From the NCBI GenBank assembly GCA_022432975.1, contig CM039502.1, positions 5,136,375-5,200,374 of the forward strand: a stretch of 64,000 nt of DNA, given 5' to 3'. The DNA comes from Begonia masoniana. Its lineage: Eukaryota; Streptophyta; Magnoliopsida; Cucurbitales; Begoniaceae. Shown here in pieces: positions 1 through 14,319 of the stretch. The first letter of the stretch is position 1; each line of letters begins with the position of its first letter. The translations under genes were made by a program, and so were the position numbers. Below the pieces are notes generated by a model. That model was not told where the DNA came from, made no database searches, and was given only the letters and a program-made list of their open reading frames with translations.

Positions 1-514
1 GACATAAATTACATAGCTAGAAGTAATTTCCCGCTTCATCGAGAGGAACGCATAAAAAAATGCAATACAGGATCTACACCATTAAAAGAAACACAAAATC
101 CCCTGCTTTCACCAGACTTCGGTTATATTTTCCTAACACAGAGAAACGAACTCATAGATCTCACTAATCAGCAACGAAATCAAATCTAAGAGGGAAAAAA
201 AAAAACTAAACCTGAAAAGAGCACCAAGCAAGATTGAGCAAGCTGACCAGCCAGAGAAATGCGTAATAATAAATAATAATATGAGACCGGCCATGAGAAA
301 ACTTCGAGAAACTCTTCCTAGCCTGAAACGCCAAGTACAAAACAAAAAGCAGAGATGGGATGACCAGACCAACGTTGTGCAAAAACCCGTGGCACCCAAA
401 CGGCCAACTGTGCAATGTTGGAGAAGAACTTCCATCTGACAGCGTTGAATTTGAGGTCAAGGAAACCGCAACTGAAAGGGGAGGTTGTGGATTTGGTTCT
501 CCGAGAGCTTCCAT
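1..514 (-). CDS. CAND2/TPRA1-like membrane protein, duplicate copy, exon 1 only (rest outside window)
   Basis: Exon 1 of a second copy of the gene at 1564-4814. The coding exon runs from the ATG at 514 down to 212, where CAG|GTTTAG is a donor; the remaining exons would lie left of base 1. Its 101 residues are identical to exon 1 of the neighbour, and the nucleotide differences I checked are silent. They include two hydrophobic segments, around VGLVIPSLLFVLYL and AFLWLVSLLNLAW. The flanks are duplicated too: bases 1-1060 match 4301-5360 at a constant offset of 4,300 in the exon. This is a head-to-tail duplication carrying the promoter. Whether the second copy is complete cannot be seen. Confidence 0.8.
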
Positions 515-1563
515 CTCCGGTCGAAGTGGAAATGATCCAGGACCAGAACTAGAAATGTAATCAGAAAGTAATTTGAAAGTTCTTCAAAAGCTAAACCCTA
601 ACCCTTTCTTGTTGAAAAATTATTTTTTCCTCTTAAGAATTGACATGGGTGACGAATGAGTCTGTCGATTTGAGTGGAGCTGAATTTAAACAAATAAAGT
701 CTAGTCATCCCAATAAGTCGACCTTAGGGACTCCGTTTAAAATATTTTTTAACCAGATCCAGCTCGAGAGCTACTAGTTAAACGAGACGAGTTGAGTTAA
801 CCACACGAGATTGACGAGTCGAGCAATATTTTAAATATTTATTTTTAATAAATTTTATTATTTAAATAATAATAATTATTTATGATTATAATTGTCAAAA
901 TATAACAATAGTTATAAATAAAACTAGTAATAATATAAAAATAAATTTACATATACATAGTTGAATGAAAGGAAATAGTATAAAAATTAGTCTGATGCTT
1001 AAAAATTGTCAACTTGAATTTAAAAAACAACTCATTAATATATTAATATATGTTGAAGTATTCAGTTTTTTTTTTTTTTTTTTTTAAAAAAACCCCAATA
1101 TAAAGCATCTGTCATATGCAAAGTGTGAAAAGGACTTTAAGGCTACAAATTATTGACTTAATATCAGCCTTAACCTTTTTTTATATCTATTTCTGCTTAC
1201 ACGTTTAAATCATTTGACCGAAAAAATGGCCGACCAAAACTAAGGTTCGACGTTGCAATGAATATTATAGTTCAGAAGTTCAAGATAGAAAGTGACCGAC
1301 CATCTATAAAGTTAAGAGGAAATAGGTAATTTACAACAATAATCAGAAGATTAAAAAAAGCTAGATTCCCTCTATAAATATAAAGAAATGGTTGAGCATT
1401 TAAAGGATCACTATAAACATACATACTTCTTATTCTTAAAAAGCTTGAAAAGATTTGAAAATGCATTGGCAAAAAGAAGTTCATGATATTTCTTTTTACA
1501 CAGTTATTGTTTCTCTCTATACAGCAGTAATTAGTGTACGTGTGTGCAATGAAAATTACCATA
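515..1563. other. Intergenic: duplicated promoter of the left copy and 3' flank of the CAND2-like gene
   Basis: No coding region was found. Bases 515 to about 1060 are the diverged copy of the region upstream of the second exon 1 (4815-5360). The match stops at a poly-T tract at about 1065-1085, so that tract marks the duplication breakpoint. Bases 1086-1563 are the AT-rich 3' flank of the gene that ends at 1564. Confidence 0.7.
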
Positions 1564-4500
1564 TCATTCCCAACCGGAATCGAAGAAGCCGGCATCTTTC
1601 ATTTCCGAGTAGTATACATTGTCCAATTGCAAATCGTCCTCCTGAGAAGAGTGATTGATCATTGAACACACGACCTTTTGATCTTGTAGATTATGAAAAG
1701 TAAAATACGAACGAATATTCAACTGTCAATAAAATGATTTAGAATATTTACCTGAAAGAAATCTGCAAGAAATGTAGCATATATAAGAGGAAGATAAAAG
1801 GCATGATAGAGGACAATAGTTGCACCATAAAGCCTGGAACAAAAGAACAAGATGAAGAGCTTAAATTGAAAAATAAACCATCCAGAAAAGCTTAATTTCT
1901 CATTTAGATTGTTAATTTAATTTCACATTCGCATTGTTTCTTAACAATCTACTTTTAAGGGTGAGCCTAAAACTTACCACACCCTTAGGTGTAAATATTT
2001 TTTCCAGTAAACGGGAATGAACAAATGAAATAGGATCTTCTACTTTGATACCTTGTTTATTTATATTGAATTCAAAAGCTAGAACAACCTCAAACAAAAA
2101 CTCAAAAACATAAGCTATTATTTGAGGTTAATATGAAAATTGGCATTAAAATAAAATAGTAATTACCAAAAGCCGAAACCAACTCCATTTGCAGAAAGCC
2201 CACAAGCAAAAAGAGCTAGTGCGTTTAATGCAAACATAACAGCAACATACCCGTAGAACGCAGGTCTAGCTGCAAAGAAATAATAATTCGCTTCACCATG
2301 AATCTGAGAAAGTTAAATCGAACAAATTATGCATGTCCCACGAGTAGCTCACCTGGTAACCTTTCTCTCCACCTTGAATGGTACATGAACAATATGAAGC
2401 CATAAACTCCAGTAAGAATCAGACGGTGAACCACCCACAAATCCCACTTAGTTTGATGCGTAAGTTCACTATTGTCAATGAACAATGGGATTCCAAGTCC
2501 AAACAAATATATTGCCTGAACAAGGTGGCGCACCAAAGGAAGAAGCCATTATGCACATCAACATTTCACAATTTCATTTGCAGAAGCAAAAAAATTTAGA
2601 AGGTAAAAATAAACACCCAGATTTTATGTTCTTCTTGTGGATTCTACTTACAGGTAAGCTATAAAATAATGAACACAACATTTTTTGCTTCATGTTCAAT
2701 CCACACTAGGGTTAAAATTTCGAAACATGCTCTGTGCCTAGTAAAAGGAAGTGTATATGCTTTCATGTATGATTATATATCAACTTCTTTTTGTTGCATG
2801 GTGGATGAATAATCGAACGAAATGTAAAATCACACACAAGAACAACCACGAATCTAGTAGAAACTCTAGAATCGGAAACCACAAGTCCAGTGAAAGACTC
2901 GGAATACTCTCAATAAAAGAGATAGAAACATTCTTTTGATAATAGATGATTGATGATTGATAATTCCCTAAACACTTCTATTCTCCCACTATATAGACTC
3001 CTTTGGACTGTTACAAGTCACTTTCACCATACACACCCCACTCGTGTCCATAACAAACCATAACTCTACTAATTTTTAAGCATCTAATCACATTTGTACC
3101 CCCAATAATTCCCTTTACCTTACTTCCTATCACTTTTCTCCAACATTATTGTTTTTTTACTTATGTCTTTCAAGGGAAGTATTGATTAAAAGAAGAATCA
3201 AACTCTACTCAGGAAGAACACAAAAACATACCTTTAAAAGTACATCCAGACCAACAACAAGCCCTGAGATAAGGAAAGTTCGTGCTAAAGCTTCTAAGCT
3301 GCTCACATAATTTCCTTGAAATAAAAATGCTAACAAGCTGACTTCCAAGAAAAGCATCCCCGATGTAGTGAACAAAGATAAGATGTTCCATGTAAGTTCT
3401 TTCCCAGGTGAGCATTCCCATGGCTTTGAAAAAATCCAGCGTTATAAAATTAAGAAAATATACCCAAAAAAAAACTAGCAAATCAAAGTTAAAACAATAA
3501 GCAAAGAGCTAGCTGAAACAGAAGGTGCTACAACAACTTTATTACAAGGACAGTCACAACAACGGTTCTCTTGAGTCAGCCACAATTTGAAGCATAACAA
3601 GATGGCTGTGAAGTAGTAAGAAAATAACAGAACATACGTAACATAGGTAAAAGATAAGCTGAAACCACATGATCCACATCAAAGATTTCCTAAACAATAA
3701 TCGTATTGTCACAATATCTATCAACTCCAAGGAATTATGTATGAAACACAAACTGAACTGTCATCCGTCAAATGATATGACCTCAAAAGTTGTCCTTTTG
3801 TTTTCAATTTCAAACAAGTATACCAGTCTCATATTTATGTCCACCATTCATTTAACACAGTTAACAATTTTTCCTAAGATGTAGAATTTTAATTAAAAAG
3901 CGTGAGCCAATAACGAACTCTACAACTTCCTATCGCTATCCCTTAGACTACTAGCCTACCAAAAAAGACATTTCAAAAGAAGTTCAGCACTTTGCAACCA
4001 AATGTTTCGTCACAAAAAAGACTTTATACTTGTCACATTCCAAATACTCCCAAAAAAGACAGCAAGGCACAGATTTGTCTATTTTACATACAAAATCATG
4101 GAAAGAAGTGTTCTTCAATTCCGCACTCGTTCAATTTCAGAAAAAAATAAAAATAAACGCATAGAAATGGACTCCTATTGGGGAAAACAGAAGAAGGAAA
4201 GATTATGCAGACTATTCAATTAATGTCAGTTACCTGTACCCAAACTACAAATCCTAGCTAGCATATATCTTTGAAATTCTCAATTACAATTTCAAAATTG
4301 CCATAAATTACATAGCTACAAGTAATTTCCCGCTTCATCGAGAGGAACGCATAAAAAAATGCAATACAGGATCTACACCATTAACACAAACACAAAATCG
4401 CCTGCTTTCACCAGACTTCGGTTATATTTTCCTGACACGGAGAAACGAACTCATAGATCTCACTAATCAGCAACGAAATCAAATCTAGGAGGAAAAAAAA

Positions 4501-4814
4501 AAAAACTAAACCTGAAAAGAGCACCAAGCAAGATTGAGCAAGCTGACCAGCCAGAGAAATGCGTAATAATAAATAATAATATGAGACCGGCCATGAGAGA
4601 ACTTCGAGAAACTCTTCCTAGCCTGAAACGCCAAGTACAAAACAAAAAGCAGAGATGGGATGACCAGACCAACGTTGTGCAAAAACCCGTGGCACCCAAA
4701 CGGCCAACTATGCAATGTTGGAGAAGAACTTCCATCTGACAGCGTTGAATTTGAGGTCAAGGAAACCGCAACTGAAAGGGGAGGTTGTGGATTTGGTTCT
4801 CCGAGAGCTTCCAT
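1564..4814 (-). CDS. CAND2/TPRA1-like seven-transmembrane protein (candidate G-protein-coupled receptor family)
   Basis: Six coding exons on the minus strand: 4512-4814, 3232-3423, 2353-2515, 2167-2269, 1752-1833 and 1564-1641. All junctions are GT-AG and the phases sum to 306 codons plus stop. The product matches the plant family related to animal TPRA1/TPRA40 (Arabidopsis CAND2). Landmarks are a WECSPGKELTWN block in exon 2, LFTTSGMLFLEVSLLAFLFQ, IYLFGLGIPLFIDN and MYHSRWRERLP in exon 3, and a C-terminus ending VYYSEMKDAGFFDSGWE. Several hydrophobic segments fit a multi-pass membrane protein. Arabidopsis members were proposed as GPCR candidates, but ligand and G-protein coupling are not established by sequence. 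Length and gene structure look intact. Confidence 0.9.
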
Positions 4815-5551
4815 CTCCGGTCGAAGTGGAAATGATCCAGGACGAGAATTAGAAATGTAATCAGAAAGTAATTTGGAAGTTCTTCACAATCTAAACCCTA
4901 ACACCCTTTCTTGTTGGAAAATTATTTTTTCCTCTTAAGAATTGACACGGGTGACAAATGAGTCTGTCTAATTGAGTGGAGCTGAATTTAAACAAATAAA
5001 GTCTAATCACCCCAACAAGTCGAACTTAACGAGTCCGTCTTAAAAAAATTTTAACCTGATTCGGCTTGAGAGCTACTAATTAAACGAGACGAGTTGAGCT
5101 AACCACACGAGATTGACGAGTCGAGCAATATTTTAATATTATTTATAAATTTTATTCTTTAACTAATAATAAGTTATTTAGGAGTATAATGGTCAAAATA
5201 TAACCAATAGGTATAATGAAACTAGTTAATAATATAAACTAAAATTTACATATACATAGTTAATGAAAGGAAAATCGTATAAAAATTAGTATGAGCTAAA
5301 ATTGTCAACTGAATTTAAAAAACAACTCAGTAATCTAATTAATATATGTTGACGTATTCAGTTTTTTTTTTTTTTTTTTTTTTTATCTATGGTTAAAGTG
5401 CAGTTTATCATGGGAAGTTGGGTTAAATCAAAATTTATTAACCGAGTAAAGAGCCCAGACCATGGGCTCGGTTCGACCCGCATCTAGGACCGCGAGCCAA
5501 TCCGAATTAAACAGCTATAGGAATTGGTAATTTTTTAAGGTCTATATTCTA
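4815..5551. other. Upstream region of the CAND2-like gene
   Basis: Promoter-side flank of the gene starting at 4814. Bases up to about 5360 are the parental or sister copy of 515-1060. A run of about 24 T at 5361-5384 ends the duplicated block, followed by about 165 bp of unique sequence before the tandem array. No coding region was found. Confidence 0.6.
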
Positions 5552-6846
5552 TATTTATACAATATTATAATTTTAATTATTTATACAATATTATAATTTT
5601 AATTATTTATACAATATTATAATTTTAATTATTTATACAATATTATAATTTTAATTATTTATACAATATTATAATTTTAATTATTTATACAATATTATAA
5701 TTTTAATTATTTATACAATATTATAATTTTAATTATTTATACAATATTATAATTTTAATTATTTATACAATATTATAATTTTAATTATTTATACAATATT
5801 ATAATTTTAATTATTTATACAATATTATAATTTTAATTATTTATACAATATTATAATTTTAATTATTTATACAATATTATAATTTTAATTATTTATACAA
5901 TATTATAATTTTAATTATTTATACAATATTATAATTTTAATTATTTATACAATATTATAATTTTAATTATTTATACAATATTATAATTTTAATTATTTAT
6001 ACAATATTATAATTTTAATTATTTATACAATATTATAATTTTAATTATTTATACAATATTATAATTTTAATTATTTATACAATATTATAATTTTAATTAT
6101 TTATACAATATTATAATTTTAATTATTTATACAATATTATAATTTTAATTATTTATACAATATTATAATTTTAATTATTTATACAATATTATAATTTTAA
6201 TTATTTATACAATATTATAATTTTAATTATTTATACAATATTATAATTTTAATTATTTATACAATATTATAATTTTAATTATTTATACAATATTATAATT
6301 TTAATTATTTATACAATATTATAATTTTAATTATTTATACAATATTATAATTTTAATTATTTATACAATATTATAATTTTAATTATTTATACAATATTAT
6401 AATTTTAATTATTTATACAATATTATAATTTTAATTATTTATACAATATTATAATTTTAATTATTTATACAATATTATAATTTTAATTATTTATACAATA
6501 TTATAATTTTAATTATTTATACAATATTATAATTTTAATTATTTATACAATATTATAATTTTAATTATTTATACAATATTATAATTTTAATTATTTATAC
6601 AATATTATAATTTTAATTATTTATACAATATTATAATTTTAATTATTTATACAATATTATAATTTTAATTATTTATACAATATTATAATTTTAATTATTT
6701 ATACAATATTATAATTTTAATTATTTATACAATATTATAATTTTAATTATTTATACAATATTATAATTTTAATTATTTATACAATATTATAATTTTAATT
6801 ATTTATACAATATTATAATTTTAATTATTTATACAATATTATAATT
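5552..6846. repeat. Tandem array, 26-bp unit, about 50 copies
   Basis: An uninterrupted array with period 26 and a unit containing only A and T except for a single C (core TTATTTATACAATATTATAA followed by TTTTAA). It runs 1,295 bp, or 49.8 units, and I saw no substitution or indel between copies. It starts at a partial unit (TATTTATAC) and stops mid-unit at the 3' end. Perfect homogeneity implies very recent expansion or assembly-level inflation. It lies between the CAND2-like promoter and the 3' end of the eL14 gene. Confidence 0.97.
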
Positions 6847-7174
6847 ATTAAATCCACGTGTACGACTAACTTTTTTCTTATGTTTATATTTCAATTTCCA
6901 TGTAATTATTTAAAAACAACTAAAATTCATGTCTTCAACTACGCAAACGAATTAAAAAAGAAGACTAGCATTACATTGATAGGACCATAGTTACTCTAGT
7001 ATTGATGACAATTACCAAAAACTAGTAATATTAAAAACGCCAAACAAATGCGAGAAGGCAAAAAGGTTTAAAATTCTTTACCAAAGCATATGTCCGATGA
7101 AGTTAGGACGATTCTGAAACTCTCCTAGCGATTGAAACAAGAGTACAAAACAATTCACATCAACCCATGTGTCC
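6847..7174. other. 3' flank of the eL14 gene
   Basis: AT-rich sequence downstream of the eL14 stop codon, expected to hold its 3' UTR and polyadenylation region. No other gene was recognised. Confidence 0.5.
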
Positions 7175-9405
<2,231 letters not shown>

Positions 9406-9712
9406 TGCAGCTAGTGTCTCTGATGTGTAAAGTCCACCAGAGAGAAACAAACGATGAAGAAGAAGAAGACGAAGGCCAGCGACAGATTTAGGGTTGGGTT
9501 TTGGACCTTCCAATATTATTATTGGAAAAGAAGTTTCCAAATTTCATTTCAGACCATAGAAATTTTAGTGAACCAAATTTCAACCGGGTTGAACCGAACC
9601 AAACCGAAGTTTCTTTTATTAAACCCCCTTTAATTCGAGTCATCCATTTGAGATTTTTAGTTACTCAATTTCGACCTACAAATTCCAAAGAAAAAAAAAT
9701 TGTGGAAATAAT
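9406..9712. other. eL14 5' UTR and promoter side of a divergent intergenic region
   Basis: About 1.07 kb separates the eL14 start (9405) from the divergent uL18-like start (10478). The eL14-proximal part holds a pyrimidine-rich 5' UTR when read on the minus strand. Around 9585-9635 there is a short run of AACCGAACCAAACC-type sequence like the inside of the neighbouring MITE. No coding sequence was found. Confidence 0.5.
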
Positions 9713-10092
9713 TAGAGGTGGAAATAAGTACGGTTAAATGAACCAAACCGAAAATCTTACTTCATTATTAATTTTTGGACCCGACCGAACCGAAGTTTCT
9801 CGGTTCCTTCTTTCATAAACTACTCAAAACTAAACCAAACTGAATTTATAATATTTATTATATTGAAAATTACAAATTATAGAATAAATCGATCAAAACC
9901 GGCCCAAACTGAGTTCAAACTACAAAAATTCAAGAACTGAAATCGAAATAAAACCGAATAGAGCAAAACTGAATATATCGGTCTAGCTCGGGTTTGGTTC
10001 CAAAGACCAATTGGTTCGGTTTCAAAAAAATTAAAATCGAACTGATCAGTGCGCTTTTAGTTGGGGGTCGAACCGGACCGATTCCACCCCTA
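9713..10092. mobile_element. hAT-type MITE with 8-bp near-perfect target duplication
   Basis: A 380-bp non-coding element. The left end reads TAGAGGTGGAAATAAG and the right end, inverted, reads TAGGGGTGGAATCGGTC, a typical hAT terminal pattern. The interior is rich in AACCGAACCAAA/GGTTCGGTT strings. The flanking octamers GAAATAAT (9705-9712) and TAAATAAT (10093-10100) match at 7 of 8 positions, as expected for a hAT target duplication with one later change. It sits between two divergent ribosomal-protein genes. A sister copy lies at 23357-23728. Confidence 0.8.
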
Positions 10093-10477
10093 TAAATAAT
10101 CTTAAAAAGTAGAGTATAAATGGTAATTTATTGTGTGTAAAATTGTGTTGCGCAAAGTATGACCTAGAAATAGAGTACAGGTAAATGGTTAGACTTGCAA
10201 AGTGGTTTTTAATCCCCAGCATGTAAAACCCTAAAATGTAATCTTTGACCCAGATTAACAGACACCCCTCCACTCTCCGCCTCATCGCAGCCGCCGGTTC
10301 ACCATTTTCCGATGTTTAAATTTTCCATTTTCTTCGAGACATCCTGCCCTTGTATCTGCTTTACCTTTCCCAGCTGATAAGTTAGTTTAATGGGTAATGT
10401 TTGTGATTTCAATTGAAGTCTACTTGAGCTGATATATATTATCTCTCTTTTCGAAGATTTCCTGGGTTAGCGAAAAC
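10093..10477. other. Promoter and 5' UTR of the uL18-like gene
   Basis: Unique sequence between the MITE and the start codon at 10478. The last 200 bases look like a 5' leader (CT-rich, no long AT tracts). No defined motif is claimed. Confidence 0.4.
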
Positions 10478-11871
10478 ATGTCGAAGCTCGTGTTTAGCGA
10501 GATTTGGAACAAAGGGGTTTCTGTTTTTGGAAGAGACGGGTTTAGAGCTTGCTTGTTTGTGCCAAAGAGTGGTTTTCATGGAGGACAAGTATGTTTACTG
10601 TCACTTTGTAACGCAATCGTTATTCTTTTCATGTAAAATGGGTCGTGTGAGAAAATTTAGTACAATTGCTGAGTATTTTTCTTTGATTTATTAAGTCTTA
10701 CATAAAATATGTGGTAACCTAGATGAGTGAATAGGATGGTTATGGTGGTTAAACAAACAAGGATTGTCTCATATTTGTTTCCAGCGGTTCTGTTGTTTTG
10801 TCATTCTTTGTTGTGGTGGACTAGAGCTTTTGGCTATACGATAAATCTGACATTGATAGATGGGGGTTGGAGCTTTTTTCTTAACTCATCTCACTTCCTT
10901 GAACATTTTTAGTTCTTTCCATTTTATACAATTATGAAATGTATACCGTTGCTAGGATGCTTTTGTGGGTATGTTAGAGGTTTCAATTCTGCCATTTTGA
11001 TTTGATTTTCGAGAATTATTATGTTGGTCGTGGATTGCGAGTGCTACTCATATGAACATGAAGAATTGGCAATTATAGCATATAGTCCATCTGTCTTTTG
11101 TGTTTTGGAGTTTTAGCACCAATGAGGGAGTGCAAACTTCCTTTCATTTTGAATGTATAGAGTTGAGAGACTTTTCCCTGTATTGAAAGTCCTCATCTTC
11201 ATTTTTGACCTGCAATTTATGTGGATATTTCGTTTTGAGCTTTAAATCAAATTTCCAGTTTTTGTATTCCATTGTGGGTTTTCTGAAATCAATGTTAACA
11301 TCTAAATTCAGCTTTTTATATGTGCAAATTCTAGAGTACCTTAATTTTGTAACTCATGAACTAGTCTGAACAAAGGAAATATATCTAAAAATTTAATCTT
11401 CATTATGATTTCATACAGACCCATTTTGCTCCAAGAAGTTTTTTTGGCGTAGAGGATTTTCTCGATGATGATAATAGCAGACCATACACATACATGAAAG
11501 AGAAGAAATCCAAAAATCCAAAGAAGCACGTGTCGTTCAAGCAAAGAACTGTAGCTTATATGCAACCATTCACACTCGACGTGTTCATATCGAAGCGTTT
11601 TGTTTCGGCTTCTCTTACTCACAGGGTGACTTGCAAACAAGTTGCAGTGGCAGGAACAAACTCTAAGGACATTAAGGCTGCACTCAGATCACGATCCGAC
11701 ATTCCTGCATGTTTAGCCATTGGCCGGTATTTAGCCGATCGAGCTAGAGAGGCAGATGTATACACCGCTTGTTACACGCCTAGAGAAAGAGACAAGTTTG
11801 AGGGGAAGATTAGAGCAGTGGTGCAGTCGCTCATTGATAATGGTATAGATATTAAAATTTATCTTGACTGA
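10478..11871 (+). CDS. uL18 (L18p/L5e) family ribosomal protein, probably mitochondrial
   Basis: Two coding exons, 10478-10588 and 11419-11871 (CAA|GTATGT donor, ATACAG acceptor), giving 187 residues. The C-terminal 120 residues match the bacterial-type L18 fold of the plant 'L18p/L5e family': VSASLTHRVTCKQVAVAG, ACLAIGRYLADRAREADVY, then EGKIRAVVQSLIDNGIDI. In bacterial-type ribosomes uL18 binds 5S rRNA in the central protuberance. A 70-residue N-terminal extension with a basic KEKKSKNPKKHVSFKQR stretch precedes the domain and may include an organelle-targeting sequence. Mitochondrial location is inferred from the family, not shown here. The gene is convergent with the M41-like gene, with 463 bp between stop codons. 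Confidence 0.85.
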
Positions 11872-12334
11872 AACGATGATTTGCTTAGCTTGCATGTTTT
11901 TATTATTGGCATGATGGAATTTTTATTTTGAAAATTGTTCAAGGCATGAGAGAGGATATGTATATTGTCAAGTATAATTGATGCTTCTTTTGTGAATACT
12001 GTGACCAATTGTCGAGATGGAAATTATATGGTCGAGCCGAGCTCTGGAGAACAAGCCATAATTTGTTATGTCGCTCATTTGTTGGTTCTATTAGTCTCTA
12101 ACAATTATTATGTGCCACTTAATAAGTGAAGTAGGAGTCACTTCCTGAGAATGTAGAACCAAAGAGTAGCCTTAACATTATCCTAATACATTTCAGCAAA
12201 ACATTGATGCTTCGATTTTCATTGGTTCCTAAAATAATTAGTCAAATTATCGAACCAATAAACAAAATCAGCATATGAGTGTGACACTGAACGTTTATAA
12301 ATTACAATCGGCTGTGTAGTTAGAGCAGATACGA
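11872..12334. other. Convergent 3' intergenic region
   Basis: AT-rich spacer between the stop codons of the uL18-like gene (plus) and the M41-like gene (minus). It should contain both 3' UTRs. Nothing else was recognised. Confidence 0.5.
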
Positions 12335-13138
12335 TCAGATATCGTCAATGTTTACGGCATCCTCGATGGCGGCAATGCAAGATCCGACAGACTTGCCCGA
12401 CGACATTGCATCAGCAAGTTTAGATCTTGCTAACTCGTGTCGACGGAGAATGAATACGGTGTTTAACACAGACCATCTAACCTGAGAATCCGCTTTCTTC
12501 TGTGTAAATCCCAAGCTCTTGAGCAGCAGATCCAACTGCAGAAGAAAGAATGATTCAGATGGTACTCAGAAAAACTATTAAAAAAAGGAACTTGAAAAAC
12601 CTTGTTTATGTCAGCAAGGCCTCCCTCTGCAACTCCATATAGAAGATACTCAGTGGCCACACCAGCAAGTGCTACGCATGAGAATCTATCCACCATCTGA
12701 TGATGCAAAGCAAATCTTATTTTTGACAAGGAACATCAAAATCAATGAATCAGAGCCCAATTTAAAAAGAGAGCATACTGTTGCTGAGACTTTGCCTGAA
12801 TTTATCTGCATAAAGTTGAGAGTCAAACCTAGTTTTTCAATGCATAATATGAAGCATATTCGATTTGGGTAATAATCATCTATGTTTTTCAGAAGATGGG
12901 TTTCAAAAACTATTTTGAAAAACTGTTTTCTAAAGCCAAAGTGCTTACTTCTTCAAGAAACTCAAAATCCACAAAAGAAGTTCCTGCCTGAACATTGAGA
13001 GATCCTTCTTTCTGAAATGCTTCCAAGCTAGACAATGTGTATCCCTTTGGAAGAATGCCTAACAAGTAGGCTACTAGAAAGTGGCCTGCTTCATGCTGTT
13101 CAAATTTAGCTGTAATTGCTTAGTTACAGAGAGAGAGA

Positions 13139-13184
<46 letters not shown>

Positions 13185-13829
13185 ATGACCCTGTTATGGT
13201 ACTTCTGACTAAGCGTGTGACCAATGGTGTCAAGAACCAAGCTGCTAAATCCTCCATTAAAGGATACCTGGTAGAGTTAATTGATTAGAACATAGCAGAA
13301 GTGATTTTGCTCGAAATTTGGACGTTACCACATCCAGTGTCCATAGGAACAGCAATCCAACAGAAAGATAGAACATCTCCTGAGGGCTAAAGCTGAAAGC
13401 TTTCCACATTGAAACTCCTCCTGCAATGGCGGCAAGCTGGAGATTTCTCTCCACAGAACCAAGAGTTTCATCCACCGGCGATAGAAGGGCCGATGGAACA
13501 ATCCCATTCAGCTTCAGCTCATCCAAAGAGTAAAGTCTTTGTGGAACCTGCAAATCTCTCAAATGGGTCACTTCCATGTCCCCTGTTTTTGGATCGACAA
13601 ACAGAAATGGAAACTAAACCTGTCGAGCGGAGCCGAAGCAGGAAAGCCCGCCTACAGAACTGCTCTGCAAGCTTTTCACCAGAGAGAGAGCCGACCTTTC
13701 GTCTCCTTTGGCCAGCTCTCTGTCCACTTGCTCCAAACCTTGTTGCCTTGAAACTCCCAATGCGTGGAATCTCGTCCATTTTGAACTACATGGTAAGCCT
13801 GCAATCTGCATCGAAGCTCCCCCATTCAT
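12335..13829 (-). CDS. Plastid FtsH-like M41-family protein with HEAGH motif (no AAA ATPase domain)
   Basis: Seven coding exons on the minus strand: 13620-13829, 13329-13547, 13181-13267, 12949-13095, 12779-12805, 12601-12696 and 12335-12535. They give 328 residues with consistent GT-AG junctions. The first 70 residues (MNGGASMQIAGLPCSSKWTR...) are Ser/Arg-rich and resemble a chloroplast transit peptide. A hydrophobic segment follows at about 128-143 (MFYLSVGLLFLWTLDV). HEAGH at residues 173-177 fits the HExxH zinc site of M41 peptidases, followed by FLVAYLLGILPKGYTLS. There is no Walker A/B, so this is the short FtsH-related plant family (similar to Arabidopsis At5g27290), not a full FtsH. 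The start in exon 1 was preferred because an ATG at 13577 would be intronic. Exon 5 is only 27 nt. Whether it is an active protease is unknown. Confidence 0.85.
13128..13175. repeat. (GA)n microsatellite in an intron
   Basis: A nearly pure GA tract in the short intron between the exon ending at 13181 and the HEAGH exon of the M41-like gene. On the gene strand this is (TC)n immediately downstream of the donor site. Confidence 0.9.
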
Positions 13830-14319
13830 GGAAAACTCTAGAGATTGGAAAAATGTTTGTTGGAATTTGGAATTGTTTGCTTCTTTCGATCATCATTAAA
13901 ATTGGACCGCACGAAAAGGATAACTGTTTTAATAATATTTATGAGATAAAAATTACGAAAATTTCTTCTTGTATCAGAAAATATACTGACTGAAACACCG
14001 ACGATCAAATCTGTGCCGGTGAGCGTAAATTGTTCCGGCCTGGCGGCTCATCTTCCACCCAAAGCGGTTTGGTTTCAATTTCAGAGTTTAATTCTTCATA
14101 TTTTTTTGCAGCATTGTTTATGGGAGTCTGTTTCAACCGCAAAGAATCTATATTCATTTTTGAGGAAGTAAATTAGGTCAAATAAAGAATAGAATCAGCT
14201 ATTGAGTTATAATTTCTTATGAAATAAAGTATTCTACCGTTAAGTCGTGCACGTCATAATGAGAGTTAGCGTTAACGTAACTCCACAATTAAATATTGAA
14301 AATTATTTTACTGATTTGT
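13830..14319. other. Upstream region of the M41-like gene
   Basis: Promoter-side flank without a convincing coding region. A reading frame that crosses it on the plus strand is antisense to exon 1 of the M41-like gene and shows no family similarity. Confidence 0.4.

Noticed and set aside
5552..6846. CRISPR-like array
   Set aside because: Units are contiguous and identical with no spacers, and the organism is a plant.
13257..13577. Alternative start of the M41-like protein at 13577 (MEVTHLRDLQ...)
   Set aside because: That ATG lies upstream of the acceptor at 13548, inside the intron. Exon 1 at 13620-13829 joins in phase and supplies a transit-peptide-like N-terminus.
13409..13993. 194-codon plus-strand frame
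   Set aside because: Antisense to exons 1-2 of the M41-like gene, with no family similarity. A shadow of real coding sequence.
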